35,251 nucleotides of DNA from Zetaproteobacteria bacterium CG1_02_53_45 (GCA_001871925.1 MNWZ01000154.1:1-35251); one strand, 5' to 3'. Positions 1 through 8,337 are shown, numbered from the stretch's first letter. Notes: generated from the letters alone by a model not told the origin. A program made the numbers and translations.

Positions 1-102
1 CATGTCGGGATTCGGAGGGGCTCATAGTACTGTTTGAGGCATCGGGACAACATAACCCGCAGCTGAGGGAAGGAGCCCTACTTTGTTACACACTTTTGAA
101 GG

Positions 103-1461
103 ATGGAGGATCAGGGGATTGCAGATATGCTAGTAACTCCGCTGAAGATCAGGACATTACAGAGAAAGCTATATGCCAAGGCCAAGCAGGAACCAGGCTA
201 TCGTTTTTATGCTTTGTACGACAAGGTTTATAGGGCTGATATATTGCATCATGCCTATCGCCTTGTTCGGTCGAACAAGGGTGCGCCGGGAATAGACGGT
301 GTGAGCTTTGCAGCCATCGAGGCAGAAGAAGGGGTGGAGACGTTTCTTGAAGGGCTGGCAGAGGAAGTGAAGAGCAGGACGTATCGGCCTATGCCAGTAC
401 GCCGTGTGATGATCCCGAAAGCAGACGGGAGCCAGAGGTCACTGGGCATTCCCACGATTCGTGATCGTGTGGTGCAGATGGCTGTGAAGCTCATGATAGA
501 ACCGATCTTTGAAGCGGACTTTTGTGATTCTTCGTATGGTTTTCGTCCAAAGCGCTCAGCTCATGACGCCATGGGTGATATTTCCAGTGCGCTACGAAAA
601 GGGCATTGTGAAGTGATTGATGCCGACCTTTCCAAATACTTTGACACCATACCACATGCCAAATTGATGGCTGTGGTTGCAGAACGCATAGCTGATAGTG
701 GGATATTGCATCTCATCAAGCAATGGCTGAAAGCACCTGTGGTAGAAAAAGGGAAAGATGGCAAAGATTCAACCAGTGGCGGCAAGGGTAATCGACGCGG
801 GACACCGCAGGGTGGTGTGATCTCTCCATTATTGGCAAACCTTTACCTGCATCTTTTGGACAGGATATGGGAACGCCATGGTCTGGAGAGGAAATATTCT
901 GCCCGTTTGGTACGCTACGCTGACGATATGGTGTTGCTATGTGCCAAGGGAACAGCCAAACCGCTGGGCATGCTTATGCTTAGATACATTCTTGATCGTC
1001 TTGAACTCACATTGAACGAGACGAAAACGAAGGTGGTCAACGCATGGGATGAGAGCTTCGGCTTTCTTGGCTTTGAGGTTCGTATGAACCTAGGCCGCAG
1101 TGGTAAAGCTTATCCGCACATACAACCCAGTAAATCGGCAGTAAAACGTATCAATGCGAAAGTAACCGCATTGACGCAAAGAAACCTGACACCAATTCCA
1201 CTCCCAATCATAGTTCAGCGACTGAATCAGTCTCTACGTGGCTGGGCATGTTATTTTGATTACGCTAACAGCACGCAAATATTTGGTGATGTTAAACGAC
1301 ATGCAGAAGAGCGGATGCGGACACACTTACGCAGACGGCATAAAGTGAAAGCCCGAAGGGTTGGTCAGGGCAGGTTTCCAAATCGAGTGCTGTATGATCA
1401 TCATGGACTGTTTAAACTTCCAACAACAGCTCCTTGGAAGAGGGCGCATGCGTTGGCATGA
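103..1461 (+). CDS. ltrA: Group II intron reverse transcriptase/maturase (LtrA-like, no HNH endonuclease domain evident)
   Basis: Motifs NKGAPGIDGVSF, SLGIPTIRDRVVQMAVKLMIEPIFEADFCDSSYGFRPKRSAHDA, GTPQGGVISPLLANLYLHLLD, RYADDMVLL; C-terminal GLFKLPTTAPWKRAHAL. Confidence 0.95.
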   Translation: MEDQGIADMLVTPLKIRTLQRKLYAKAKQEPGYRFYALYDKVYRADILHHAYRLVRSNKGAPGIDGVSFAAIEAEEGVETFLEGLAEEVKSRTYRPMPVRRVMIPKADGSQRSLGIPTIRDRVVQMAVKLMIEPIFEADFCDSSYGFRPKRSAHDAMGDISSALRKGHCEVIDADLSKYFDTIPHAKLMAVVAERIADSGILHLIKQWLKAPVVEKGKDGKDSTSGGKGNRRGTPQGGVISPLLANLYLHLLDRIWERHGLERKYSARLVRYADDMVLLCAKGTAKPLGMLMLRYILDRLELTLNETKTKVVNAWDESFGFLGFEVRMNLGRSGKAYPHIQPSKSAVKRINAKVTALTQRNLTPIPLPIIVQRLNQSLRGWACYFDYANSTQIFGDVKRHAEERMRTHLRRRHKVKARRVGQGRFPNRVLYDHHGLFKLPTTAPWKRAHALA

Positions 1462-1471
1462 AAAACATCGG

Positions 1472-1505
1472 AAAGCCGTGTACGGGAAAACCGTATGCAC
1501 GGTTT
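1472..1505 (+). ncRNA. Group II intron domain V hairpin
   Basis: 34-nt hairpin with AGC triad at 1474-1476, GAAA-type loop and a 2-nt bulge, just after the maturase stop. Confidence 0.8.
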
Positions 1506-1569
1506 GATGAGGGAGGGCAGGGAGATCTGCTCTCTACTCTACCATTTGCTCTCCAGGAGGAATCCCGCT

Positions 1570-1809
1570 ATGCCAAACAAGTTGAATACGGTACATCACC
1601 AAGAAATTGGTAACCAAAAACGAAGTATGGAAATGCAAAACAAAACTGCGTGGGCAACCCCCACCATAATTTGCGTAGCCTCGGAGAGACCGGAGGGTAC
1701 CGCTAGAGCGGCCTCCCGCGGATGGCTGAACCCAACTATGACATGGACCGTCCTAACGGCGCGCAGCGTCGCAGCGCCCGCAATTCCGCGTCGTTTTTGC
1801 ACCGGGTAG
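1570..1809 (+). CDS. Short ORF (79 aa), possible peptide precursor; function unknown
   Basis: ATG preceded by AGGAGG (1555-1560); MPNKLNTVHHQEIGNQKRSMEMQNKTAWATPTIICVASERPEGTARAASRGWLNPTMTW...; no overlapping known gene; leader-like W-x-x-P-x-I segment. Confidence 0.4.
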   Translation: MPNKLNTVHHQEIGNQKRSMEMQNKTAWATPTIICVASERPEGTARAASRGWLNPTMTWTVLTARSVAAPAIPRRFCTG

Positions 1810-1843
1810 TAGTCTCCACCTCGACGGCCTGCGGCCGTCAGGT
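1650..1843. other. Cluster of stem-loops, candidate structured RNA/terminator region
   Basis: GTGGG/CCCAC (1650-1664); GGAGG(GTA)CCGC-TAGA-GCGGCCTCC (1692-1716); GGCGC/GCGCC (1758-1778); ACCT(C)GACGGCC-TGC-GGCCGTCAGGT (1818-1843). Confidence 0.5.
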
Positions 1844-2716
1844 AGGGGCGATCCATCCACCAGTGTGTTTGATATGCGTTAAGACAGCTATCCATATTCG
1901 GGTGAATCGCCCGTAGGTGCTAACCCGGCCGCGCAAGCCCCCGTGCAGCCAGGCGTACCAACGCTGAACGTACTGCCGGAGCCGATCACGGTCGGCTCCT
2001 TGCTCATAAAGCCGGCGAGCACGTTGCAACAGTCGGTCCAGGCAAAGCTTGGAAGGTCGCAGTTTACGGCCGGGGTGCAGGCGATACCCCAAAAAATCAA
2101 ACCCTCCGCTGGTTCTTCCAATATAGCGTTTGTCCGGGTGGAGGGTGAGTTTCAGCGCATCGAGAACCCTGTACATGCCGCGCAGGACCGCCCGTAGCTT
2201 GTGGCGGATCGGTGCGAAGATCACGAAGTCATCTATGAAACGCTCATAGTATATACCGTATCGCTCCCGATAGTGCCCCATCAGCCGATCCAGTGGTGTC
2301 AGATAGAGCGCAGCCAGCAGTGGAGAGATGGCGCCACCTGCTACCATGCCTCGGCCGCTTCGATGCGTATCGGGAAGGCTCAGATAGTCCCGGACTATCG
2401 CCTGAAGCGACGGGCCCACTTTGGCTGTTTGTAACTGATCCAGCAGGATGGTGTGATCGATGCTCTCGTAGTAGCTCCGGATATCAAAGCGGGCCACAAA
2501 CGGGAATTGCCCGTTTGCCCTGTTTGCCCGGCGGATGGCCCCCTTGGCACCGCCTCGCCCCTTCAGGTGGGCACAGCTGCTACTGAGATGTGGTCTGAGT
2601 TCCACGCCCAGTCGATCTTTTACCCTGTGCAACAGCGCCTGAGTTTGGGGAGCCCAGCGAACGAAACACCGCCCTTCGGCAAGCCAGCTATTAGCCAGCG
2701 TCAGTAATGACGGCAT
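1838..2716 (-). CDS. Reverse transcriptase (RNA-directed DNA polymerase), short, group II-like, FIDD active site
   Basis: ORF 1838..2740; FVARFDIRSYYESIDH, MVAGGAISPLLAALYLTPLD, YYERFIDDFVIFAP, TLHPDKRYIGRTSGGFDFLGYRLHPG; likely start at the internal ATG near 2716 (ORF opens at 2740). Confidence 0.85.
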   Translation of the reverse strand: MPSLLTLANSWLAEGRCFVRWAPQTQALLHRVKDRLGVELRPHLSSSCAHLKGRGGAKGAIRRANRANGQFPFVARFDIRSYYESIDHTILLDQLQTAKVGPSLQAIVRDYLSLPDTHRSGRGMVAGGAISPLLAALYLTPLDRLMGHYRERYGIYYERFIDDFVIFAPIRHKLRAVLRGMYRVLDALKLTLHPDKRYIGRTSGGFDFLGYRLHPGRKLRPSKLCLDRLLQRARRLYEQGADRDRLRQYVQRWYAWLHGGLRGRVSTYGRFTRIWIAVLTHIKHTGGWIAPT

Positions 2717-4604
2717 CACCGCTGCCGAATTGTTGCTCAATATCGAGCAATAACTGGTAACTACTCAGTAAAAAGAGGGCCGATTCGTGGCTGGCCAACT
2801 GTTGCAGGCGGTCAGGGTCACAGTAGGTTTGCGCAAGCCTGCTGTCGCGAAGCTGTTGAACCAGATTGTCTGACAGATCCTTTTTATTGTGATCGATTTG
2901 AGGATGAGATACATCCGCTTTCACACGCCATTGAATGCGCTCGGTGGTTACGCCCTCAAGTATACGGCGGAACATATAGCGTTCGATACCGTTGTAGACC
3001 TTCAGATGCGAAGGCATGTTGTAGGCCAGCTCCACCAGCGGTACATCGAGCATCGGGTAGCGGTATTCGATGCGGAACATGCGTGCAGCCAGCTCCGAGC
3101 CGACCAGCCGATTTTCCACGCCGACATCGAAGAGCTCGCGGCGATGGTGCGCCTTGACCGAGTAGCGCTGGTAGTTGTCGGTGAACTGCCGGAGTTTATG
3201 GCGCAGCCGGTAGCGCGCGATGAACGCCTCTTTCAGCGGATGCATGGCGGCGCGCTCATGCTGCGCCCGCTCCAGCCCGCCGCGCCTGCGCAGCCGGCGA
3301 CGATAGAGCGGCGGAGCCGCATGCTTGAGCAGCAGGTGAGCCCACGCTTTGGCCGGCCTGCCGCAGCGCTCGCGTGCGTACTTCTGCTTAAGTAATCGGT
3401 GCAGGGTAACGAGCCGGCCGGCTTTCAGCAGTTCGCTTTCGTAGAAGTCACCGTAGGTGGAGACGCAGTGGTCGCCACCCCAGCCGGAGAGCAGCACGCG
3501 GGCACCGGTTGCCGAGGCCAGGCGGCAGTGGTGGGTATTGCCGCCGATTCCCACCGGCAGGCCACCCATGGCGTGGCGCTGGAGATTCTCCTGATCCTGC
3601 TGCTGTTGTCGACACTCCTCCTCGGTGGCGGTTCGCCATACCGGACGGATATTGTCGTGCATCGCATGCATCCCGAAGATGTCCTCGTAGGTCTTCTCCC
3701 AGATGTGGCGATTGTCGTCGGTGAGTTTATCGCAGCCGTAAGAGAGGGTGTGGAGCGGCTGCTCGCCCAGCATGCGGGCGGCGAAACCGGCGATACCGTT
3801 GGAGTCGAGCCCCTCGCTGAGTTCAGCGGCCAGCGGATATTCGCTCTCCAGCCGTACCCGAACCGCCTGTTCGAAGCGCAATTTCAACGCCTCGATCAGC
3901 GCCTCGTCATCCACGCCATCCCAGTCTGATTTATCTTCCAGCGACCAGTAGCGGGATGGATTCGAGCCGCTTGCATCGATGATCATGCTATGGGCCGGCG
4001 CCAGCACCTCGATACCGACAAAGGGCGAGGTGAAGGCGGATGGTCCCACGCCCCACAGCTCTTCGGCCAGCCACGCCTCGTCAACCCGCTTCTCCATGGC
4101 CTGTTCGGCAAACAGGGCATTGTGCTCGTTGGTGACCATCCAGCCGAAACGGGTGCGGGCATAAAAGAGCACCTTCACACCGAAGTGGTCGCGGGCGCAG
4201 AAGAGGCGGCGCTTCGCCGCATCCCAAATGATAAAGGCGAAATCGCCGAGCAGGTGCGCCGGGCACGCTTCTCCCCACTGCCGGTAGGCGGCTAGGATCA
4301 ATGCTCCATCCGACATTGCAGCAAGCGTGTCCACGTCAATACCGAGTGCCTCGGCCAGTTCGGCTCGATTATCCAGCCGCGCGTTGGCGCTGATCATGTT
4401 GCTCGCATCGTCGCTATGCACCGCCTCCAGTTTCGATTGGGCGGTGTTGAACAGGGCGGCGCGGGCCATGCGGCAGTGGCCGTCGGGGCTGGCGGCAAAG
4501 CTCCCGGCATCGGGTCGCCAGTAGTCGGAGGCGGTCAGCATGGCGGCAATCGTCGATTCGGCGACCGGCGTATCGGGATCGAAGCAGGCGAATATCGTGC
4601 TCAT
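2691..4604 (-). CDS. Asparagine synthase-related protein (AsnB-like; possible lasso-type macrolactam synthetase)
   Basis: N-terminal glutaminase-like fold without Cys2 (MSTIFACFD), RDHFGVKVLFY, LAAELSEGLDSNGIAGFA (PPi-loop variant), VLLSGWGGDHCVSTYG, YRYPMLDVPLVELAYNMP. Confidence 0.85.
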   Translation of the reverse strand: MSTIFACFDPDTPVAESTIAAMLTASDYWRPDAGSFAASPDGHCRMARAALFNTAQSKLEAVHSDDASNMISANARLDNRAELAEALGIDVDTLAAMSDGALILAAYRQWGEACPAHLLGDFAFIIWDAAKRRLFCARDHFGVKVLFYARTRFGWMVTNEHNALFAEQAMEKRVDEAWLAEELWGVGPSAFTSPFVGIEVLAPAHSMIIDASGSNPSRYWSLEDKSDWDGVDDEALIEALKLRFEQAVRVRLESEYPLAAELSEGLDSNGIAGFAARMLGEQPLHTLSYGCDKLTDDNRHIWEKTYEDIFGMHAMHDNIRPVWRTATEEECRQQQQDQENLQRHAMGGLPVGIGGNTHHCRLASATGARVLLSGWGGDHCVSTYGDFYESELLKAGRLVTLHRLLKQKYARERCGRPAKAWAHLLLKHAAPPLYRRRLRRRGGLERAQHERAAMHPLKEAFIARYRLRHKLRQFTDNYQRYSVKAHHRRELFDVGVENRLVGSELAARMFRIEYRYPMLDVPLVELAYNMPSHLKVYNGIERYMFRRILEGVTTERIQWRVKADVSHPQIDHNKKDLSDNLVQQLRDSRLAQTYCDPDRLQQLASHESALFLLSSYQLLLDIEQQFGSGDAVITDAG

Positions 4605-5116
4605 GGGCGATCCTTTTTCCTGTTTCGAGGGCCGATGATTTCGAGGATCAGCGGAAACAGCCTGATCCCGGTCAGCAGCAGCGGGGCATGCTTCTTGCGC
4701 ATCTCAATCTGCTGCTCCTGTGGCATTTCATTGAAGTTCAGTGCATTGCGGATTTGAAGGATGCTCATATCGGCAAATTCCGGAAAGTTCGCGCGGGCAC
4801 GATTGAACTGCCGATTGAGTTTAACGGCTCTGACGATCATCTCGCTCGCTTGCTGTAGTGAAATCCGTTGCTGTTTCACTTCACGAACAGGGTTGCAGAA
4901 GTATGCGCCGCAGACGTGCGGCCGCTCGCTGTCATAGATCGTGCATTGTTGATGGAAATGCTGCTGCTCTTTCTTCATCCCGGTTGTCAGTCCCAGCGTT
5001 TCGGCCAGAGCCTTGTCATCGTCATGCTTGATGTTGGCATGGCGAAACAGCGTGCCGTCGCAACACATGCCGCAACTGGTGCATATCCCGGAGATCTGTT
5101 CGATTGAGGCGCTCAT
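4601..5116 (-). CDS. YkgJ-family cysteine cluster protein
   Basis: ICTSCGMCCDGTLF, HFHQQCTIYDSERPHVCGAYFCNPVRE. Confidence 0.75.
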   Translation of the reverse strand: MSASIEQISGICTSCGMCCDGTLFRHANIKHDDDKALAETLGLTTGMKKEQQHFHQQCTIYDSERPHVCGAYFCNPVREVKQQRISLQQASEMIVRAVKLNRQFNRARANFPEFADMSILQIRNALNFNEMPQEQQIEMRKKHAPLLLTGIRLFPLILEIIGPRNRKKDRP

Positions 5117-6003
5117 GCGGCGATCTGCTCCAGCGGCAGCGCGGGAACCGGATTGCCATCTGCATCGAGATAACCGAATCGCTGCATCACCGCATGGTGA
5201 TCATTGATAATGCGATCAATCTGTTCGGGCGAGAGCGTTTCCTGCCAGTCGCCGACTTTACCCTTGCGAAAGAATGCCTCGTGCTTCGGCGACTTTTCGC
5301 AGAAGCCCTTCTCCTGTTCCTGAGCCTGCAACTTCTCGAAGGCGCATTTGTCCAGTGCCGCCTGCACCGAAGCAGCATCATCGGGCAGTTGCAGAAAACT
5401 GCAGATGCGGGTGAAGGTGGCAAGCGAATCGTGGCGCATATCCTCGTAGCGTACGACGAGTCGGTCGATCTCATCGGCATCGGCCCAGCTCTCCACGTGA
5501 GCGGACCAGGAGAGCAGCTTCTGGCGCAGCTGGTTGTCCATTCGTTTGGTGGCTCGAGAGAAGGCGAAGTCGGGATTGCCCATGTTCGCGATCGACTGAT
5601 CGATTGTGCAGTGGTTGTGGTGAGCGAAGGAGATCGCCACGTCGAGCGGATTGCGGATGATACAGAGGGCACCGGCGGTGCACGCAGCCGGGAATAGCGG
5701 TTCGCCGTTGGCGAGATATGTGTAGGCGTCGTGCACCTTGTGATAGCCGTGCTCCTCTGCCTCATCGGCATGCCAGCGATAGACGGCCGGGCGCAGCAGG
5801 TCGATCTCGTCGTGATCGAGATCGGCGGAGTCGAAGCCGAGAACCTCATCGATCCAGCCACGGTCGCTGGCGATGGCGCCGGTGTGCAGGGCGTTGATAT
5901 CGACCTCCTCCGGCTCCTCGTGACGCAGACTGGCAATAAAGGCGCGTGTCCAGGTGTTGCCCGATTTCGGATAGGAGGCGAGCCAGAAGATGCCGGCGCT
6001 CAT
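5113..6003 (-). CDS. Sulfotransferase domain protein
   Basis: N-terminal PAPS-binding-like FWLASYPKSGNTWTRAFI; CIIRNPLDVAISFAHH; VVRYEDM. Confidence 0.9.
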   Translation of the reverse strand: MSAGIFWLASYPKSGNTWTRAFIASLRHEEPEEVDINALHTGAIASDRGWIDEVLGFDSADLDHDEIDLLRPAVYRWHADEAEEHGYHKVHDAYTYLANGEPLFPAACTAGALCIIRNPLDVAISFAHHNHCTIDQSIANMGNPDFAFSRATKRMDNQLRQKLLSWSAHVESWADADEIDRLVVRYEDMRHDSLATFTRICSFLQLPDDAASVQAALDKCAFEKLQAQEQEKGFCEKSPKHEAFFRKGKVGDWQETLSPEQIDRIINDHHAVMQRFGYLDADGNPVPALPLEQIAA

Positions 6004-6917
6004 GCCGCCACGATCCCCTTGTTGCGCAGGTCGCCCATGATCATCTCCACCAGCTCGTCCAGCTTGAAGCCGTGGTTGGGGCGGGTGATGCGCGAGAGGT
6101 GGATACGGCCGGCGAGTTTACTGCATAGCCCCAGATGCTCCGCCTTCAGCCCCAGACCGTCGAGGTAGCCGACGCGGTAGGTGTTGTTCTTCAGCGGATT
6201 GAACTTCTGCATGCCTCTGATCGATTCGATCTCGAACTCATCGCGATTGTGGCTGTTGAGAATATAGATCGCAGCGACGGGCAGATGCTCCATGGCCGGA
6301 TTATCGAGCGGATAGGCGTACTTCTCCACCTGCAGCCGGATGCGGTTGAGCTCGTCGGTATCGATCGAAAGCCGTTTTGCGGCATCCTGCCAGAGCTTGA
6401 GCTGTGGAAAGCTCGGTGCCACATGCCCCTCGGCATCAATGGCGCAGACATCATCGGCCAGAATCTCGTGGCCGCGTTTATGAAAGGCGGCGGCGAGTGT
6501 CGATTTGCCCGCCCCCGAGTGGCCGGCGAACACCACGCAGCGATCGCCGAAGCGCACGGCATTGCCGTGCATCACCAGCACGCCGCGCTGATGCAGGATC
6601 GCCCCCATGCAGGAGCCGAGCAGATAGAGCCGGATGCTCTGCTCATCGCTGCCGGAGTATGGATCGACAACAATGCTGTTGCCGTCCCGGACCAGAAAGC
6701 GGGCAATATCGGGCACATTCAGCCACAGGATGTTTTCAGCGCTCTGGTAGAACGGGGTTGCCTTGTTTGGTTTTTCCAGGCCGCTGGCCGATACCGGGCC
6801 GATGCTGATAAAGACATCTGCAGTGACTTCGCCGATTGCCGGAGGTAGTGCAGGCAACTCGATATGACTGTGAATATTCAGGCCGAAGGCGTTATATCGA
6901 TAGGCGGGGCTATTCAT
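6000..6917 (-). CDS. HPr kinase/phosphorylase-like kinase (HprK-related)
   Basis: VFAGHSGAGKSTLAAAFHKRGHEILADDVCAI Walker A and following aspartates. Confidence 0.8.
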   Translation of the reverse strand: MNSPAYRYNAFGLNIHSHIELPALPPAIGEVTADVFISIGPVSASGLEKPNKATPFYQSAENILWLNVPDIARFLVRDGNSIVVDPYSGSDEQSIRLYLLGSCMGAILHQRGVLVMHGNAVRFGDRCVVFAGHSGAGKSTLAAAFHKRGHEILADDVCAIDAEGHVAPSFPQLKLWQDAAKRLSIDTDELNRIRLQVEKYAYPLDNPAMEHLPVAAIYILNSHNRDEFEIESIRGMQKFNPLKNNTYRVGYLDGLGLKAEHLGLCSKLAGRIHLSRITRPNHGFKLDELVEMIMGDLRNKGIVAA

Positions 6918-8103
6918 GACGATGCTTTCCTTTGTGTCGGAGTCAGGCGCCGGAGCAGGAACGAGAAGGGGCGCATCAGGTAATATGCAAAAAAGAGCGA
7001 GTCGGGCAATGGGAATCGCTTGAAATCGTTGATGGCAATCGGCGCATGGACAAGAAAATATTTGATCAGGCTGGTCCGTGGCGCCCAGAAGCCTATACGG
7101 CGGATATAGGCCATGCCGCTCACCGATTGCATATTGAGCAAGCGGGCAGCTGACCAGTTTATCTGGCGCTGAATGGTGAAATGATTGTCGATATGAGGCT
7201 GAACGGCTCTACCGGCACGGGCATACGATAAAACGCGCATGCCAGACCGACCGCTTCCAGCAGGCTGTTGCGGCAGTGGTATTTTTTCGCCTGTTGCAGC
7301 AGCGCATGCCACGCGGGCGGGTGGTCGTGCATCAGCAGCGCGATATCGCAGAGCCAGCGCAGGCGATACCAGCCGGAGACCGAACCGTGCAGACACTGGT
7401 AGAGCCAGAGCAGCGGGCCAGAGAGTGTCGGGATCGATTCGCCGTGGATGCTTACCCACTCGGCATCAGCCAGCAGCTCTTTCAGCGACGGGTTGAACGG
7501 GTGGGCCACATCGATCAGGCGCCAGTGCAACTCCACCCGCGTTCGATCCCGGCCATGAATATATTCGCGATCCTTCTTGTGGCGATCGAGAAAACGCAAC
7601 TGTTTCGGCGTCGCCTCCGCATGCGGCATGGTGCGCATGAATCCGGCCGCGAACAGGATGGCCTCGACCCGGTCGACGTTTTCGGCATCCACCATGATAT
7701 CGATATCCCGGCACTGCCTGTAGCCCTGGTTGCCATAGAGCCGCTGCGATAGTGCCGCTCCCTTGGGAACAATGAATGCGACCCTGTCGGTGCGCAGGGC
7801 TCGCGCAATACCAGCCAGCCATGTCGCCTGCCGCAGGTGCTGCTGACGGCAGTGCATGTTTTCCGCTTGCAGGCGTTGAAAAAAATCGGCGGGCAGATCG
7901 CTTCCGGCAGCGGCAAGCCGCTGATAGACCTGCGGCGTGACCCGGTGCCACCGCACCATCTGCAGGAATGTATGCTGATTAAAATGCGGATCATTCACTG
8001 CCGCTACCATCTCCGGAGCCTGCATGGCGCCATTCGGATGGGTCAGTTCAAGCAGCAGGTTGAAGGCGGCGGCATCAGGAGCCGCAGGCAGTGTCGTTTG
8101 CAA
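6914..8103 (-). pseudogene. Nucleotidyltransferase family protein (NTP_transf_5-like), apparently frameshifted
   Basis: ORF 7159..8103 has GAALSQRLYGNQGYRQCRDIDIMVD and VELHWRLID; the continuing C-terminal part (INWSAARLLNM...FKRFPLPDSLFFAYYLMRPFSFLLRRL) is in the other frame (ORF 6914..7459). Confidence 0.7.
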
Positions 8104-8337
8104 GTTCCCCTCCTGGCCATTTCACCTTATCGCGTTTGAAATCTAATATACTCGTCCTGTAGAAGACGATCATTTTTGGCCAAGCGACACTAGTCTATGG
8201 GCCTTTTAACTGCCACCTATCTTTGCTGACAGCTTCTGCTTATGTTTGACCATTCTCTCTGCGCATATCGATCGTCAGACCGGCCAGCAGTCAGAAGCGG
8301 GTGAATCCCGGCGGGTACACATAAGGAGCGCAAGCGC

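Larger units (their letters stand above)
1..1542 (+). mobile_element. Group II intron, 5'-truncated by the window edge (maturase ORF plus domains V/VI)
   Basis: Maturase ORF followed by a 34-nt domain V-like hairpin (AAAGCCGTGTACGGGAAAACCGTATGCACGGTTT, AGC triad, 2-nt bulge) and a domain VI-like hairpin ending ..CTCTACTCTAC; 3' boundary about 1542 is estimated. Confidence 0.85.

Noticed and set aside
1543-2740. Classical diversity-generating retroelement (DGR)
   Set aside because: The RT has an SP-type motif rather than SQ, no Avd-like gene is present, and no TR/VR near-repeat was recognised by eye in the window. A self-alignment scoring A-to-N mismatches would be needed to revisit this.
3399-3929. 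176-aa plus-strand ORF
   Set aside because: Antisense shadow of the AsnB-like gene, no recognisable domain.
5187-5936. 249-aa minus-strand ORF
   Set aside because: Low-complexity Arg/Ser/Thr-rich shadow frame of the sulfotransferase gene.
8104-8337. Lasso/RiPP precursor upstream of the operon
   Set aside because: Only very short frames (10-20 aa) without a leader-like motif were found between the NTase and SGNH genes.
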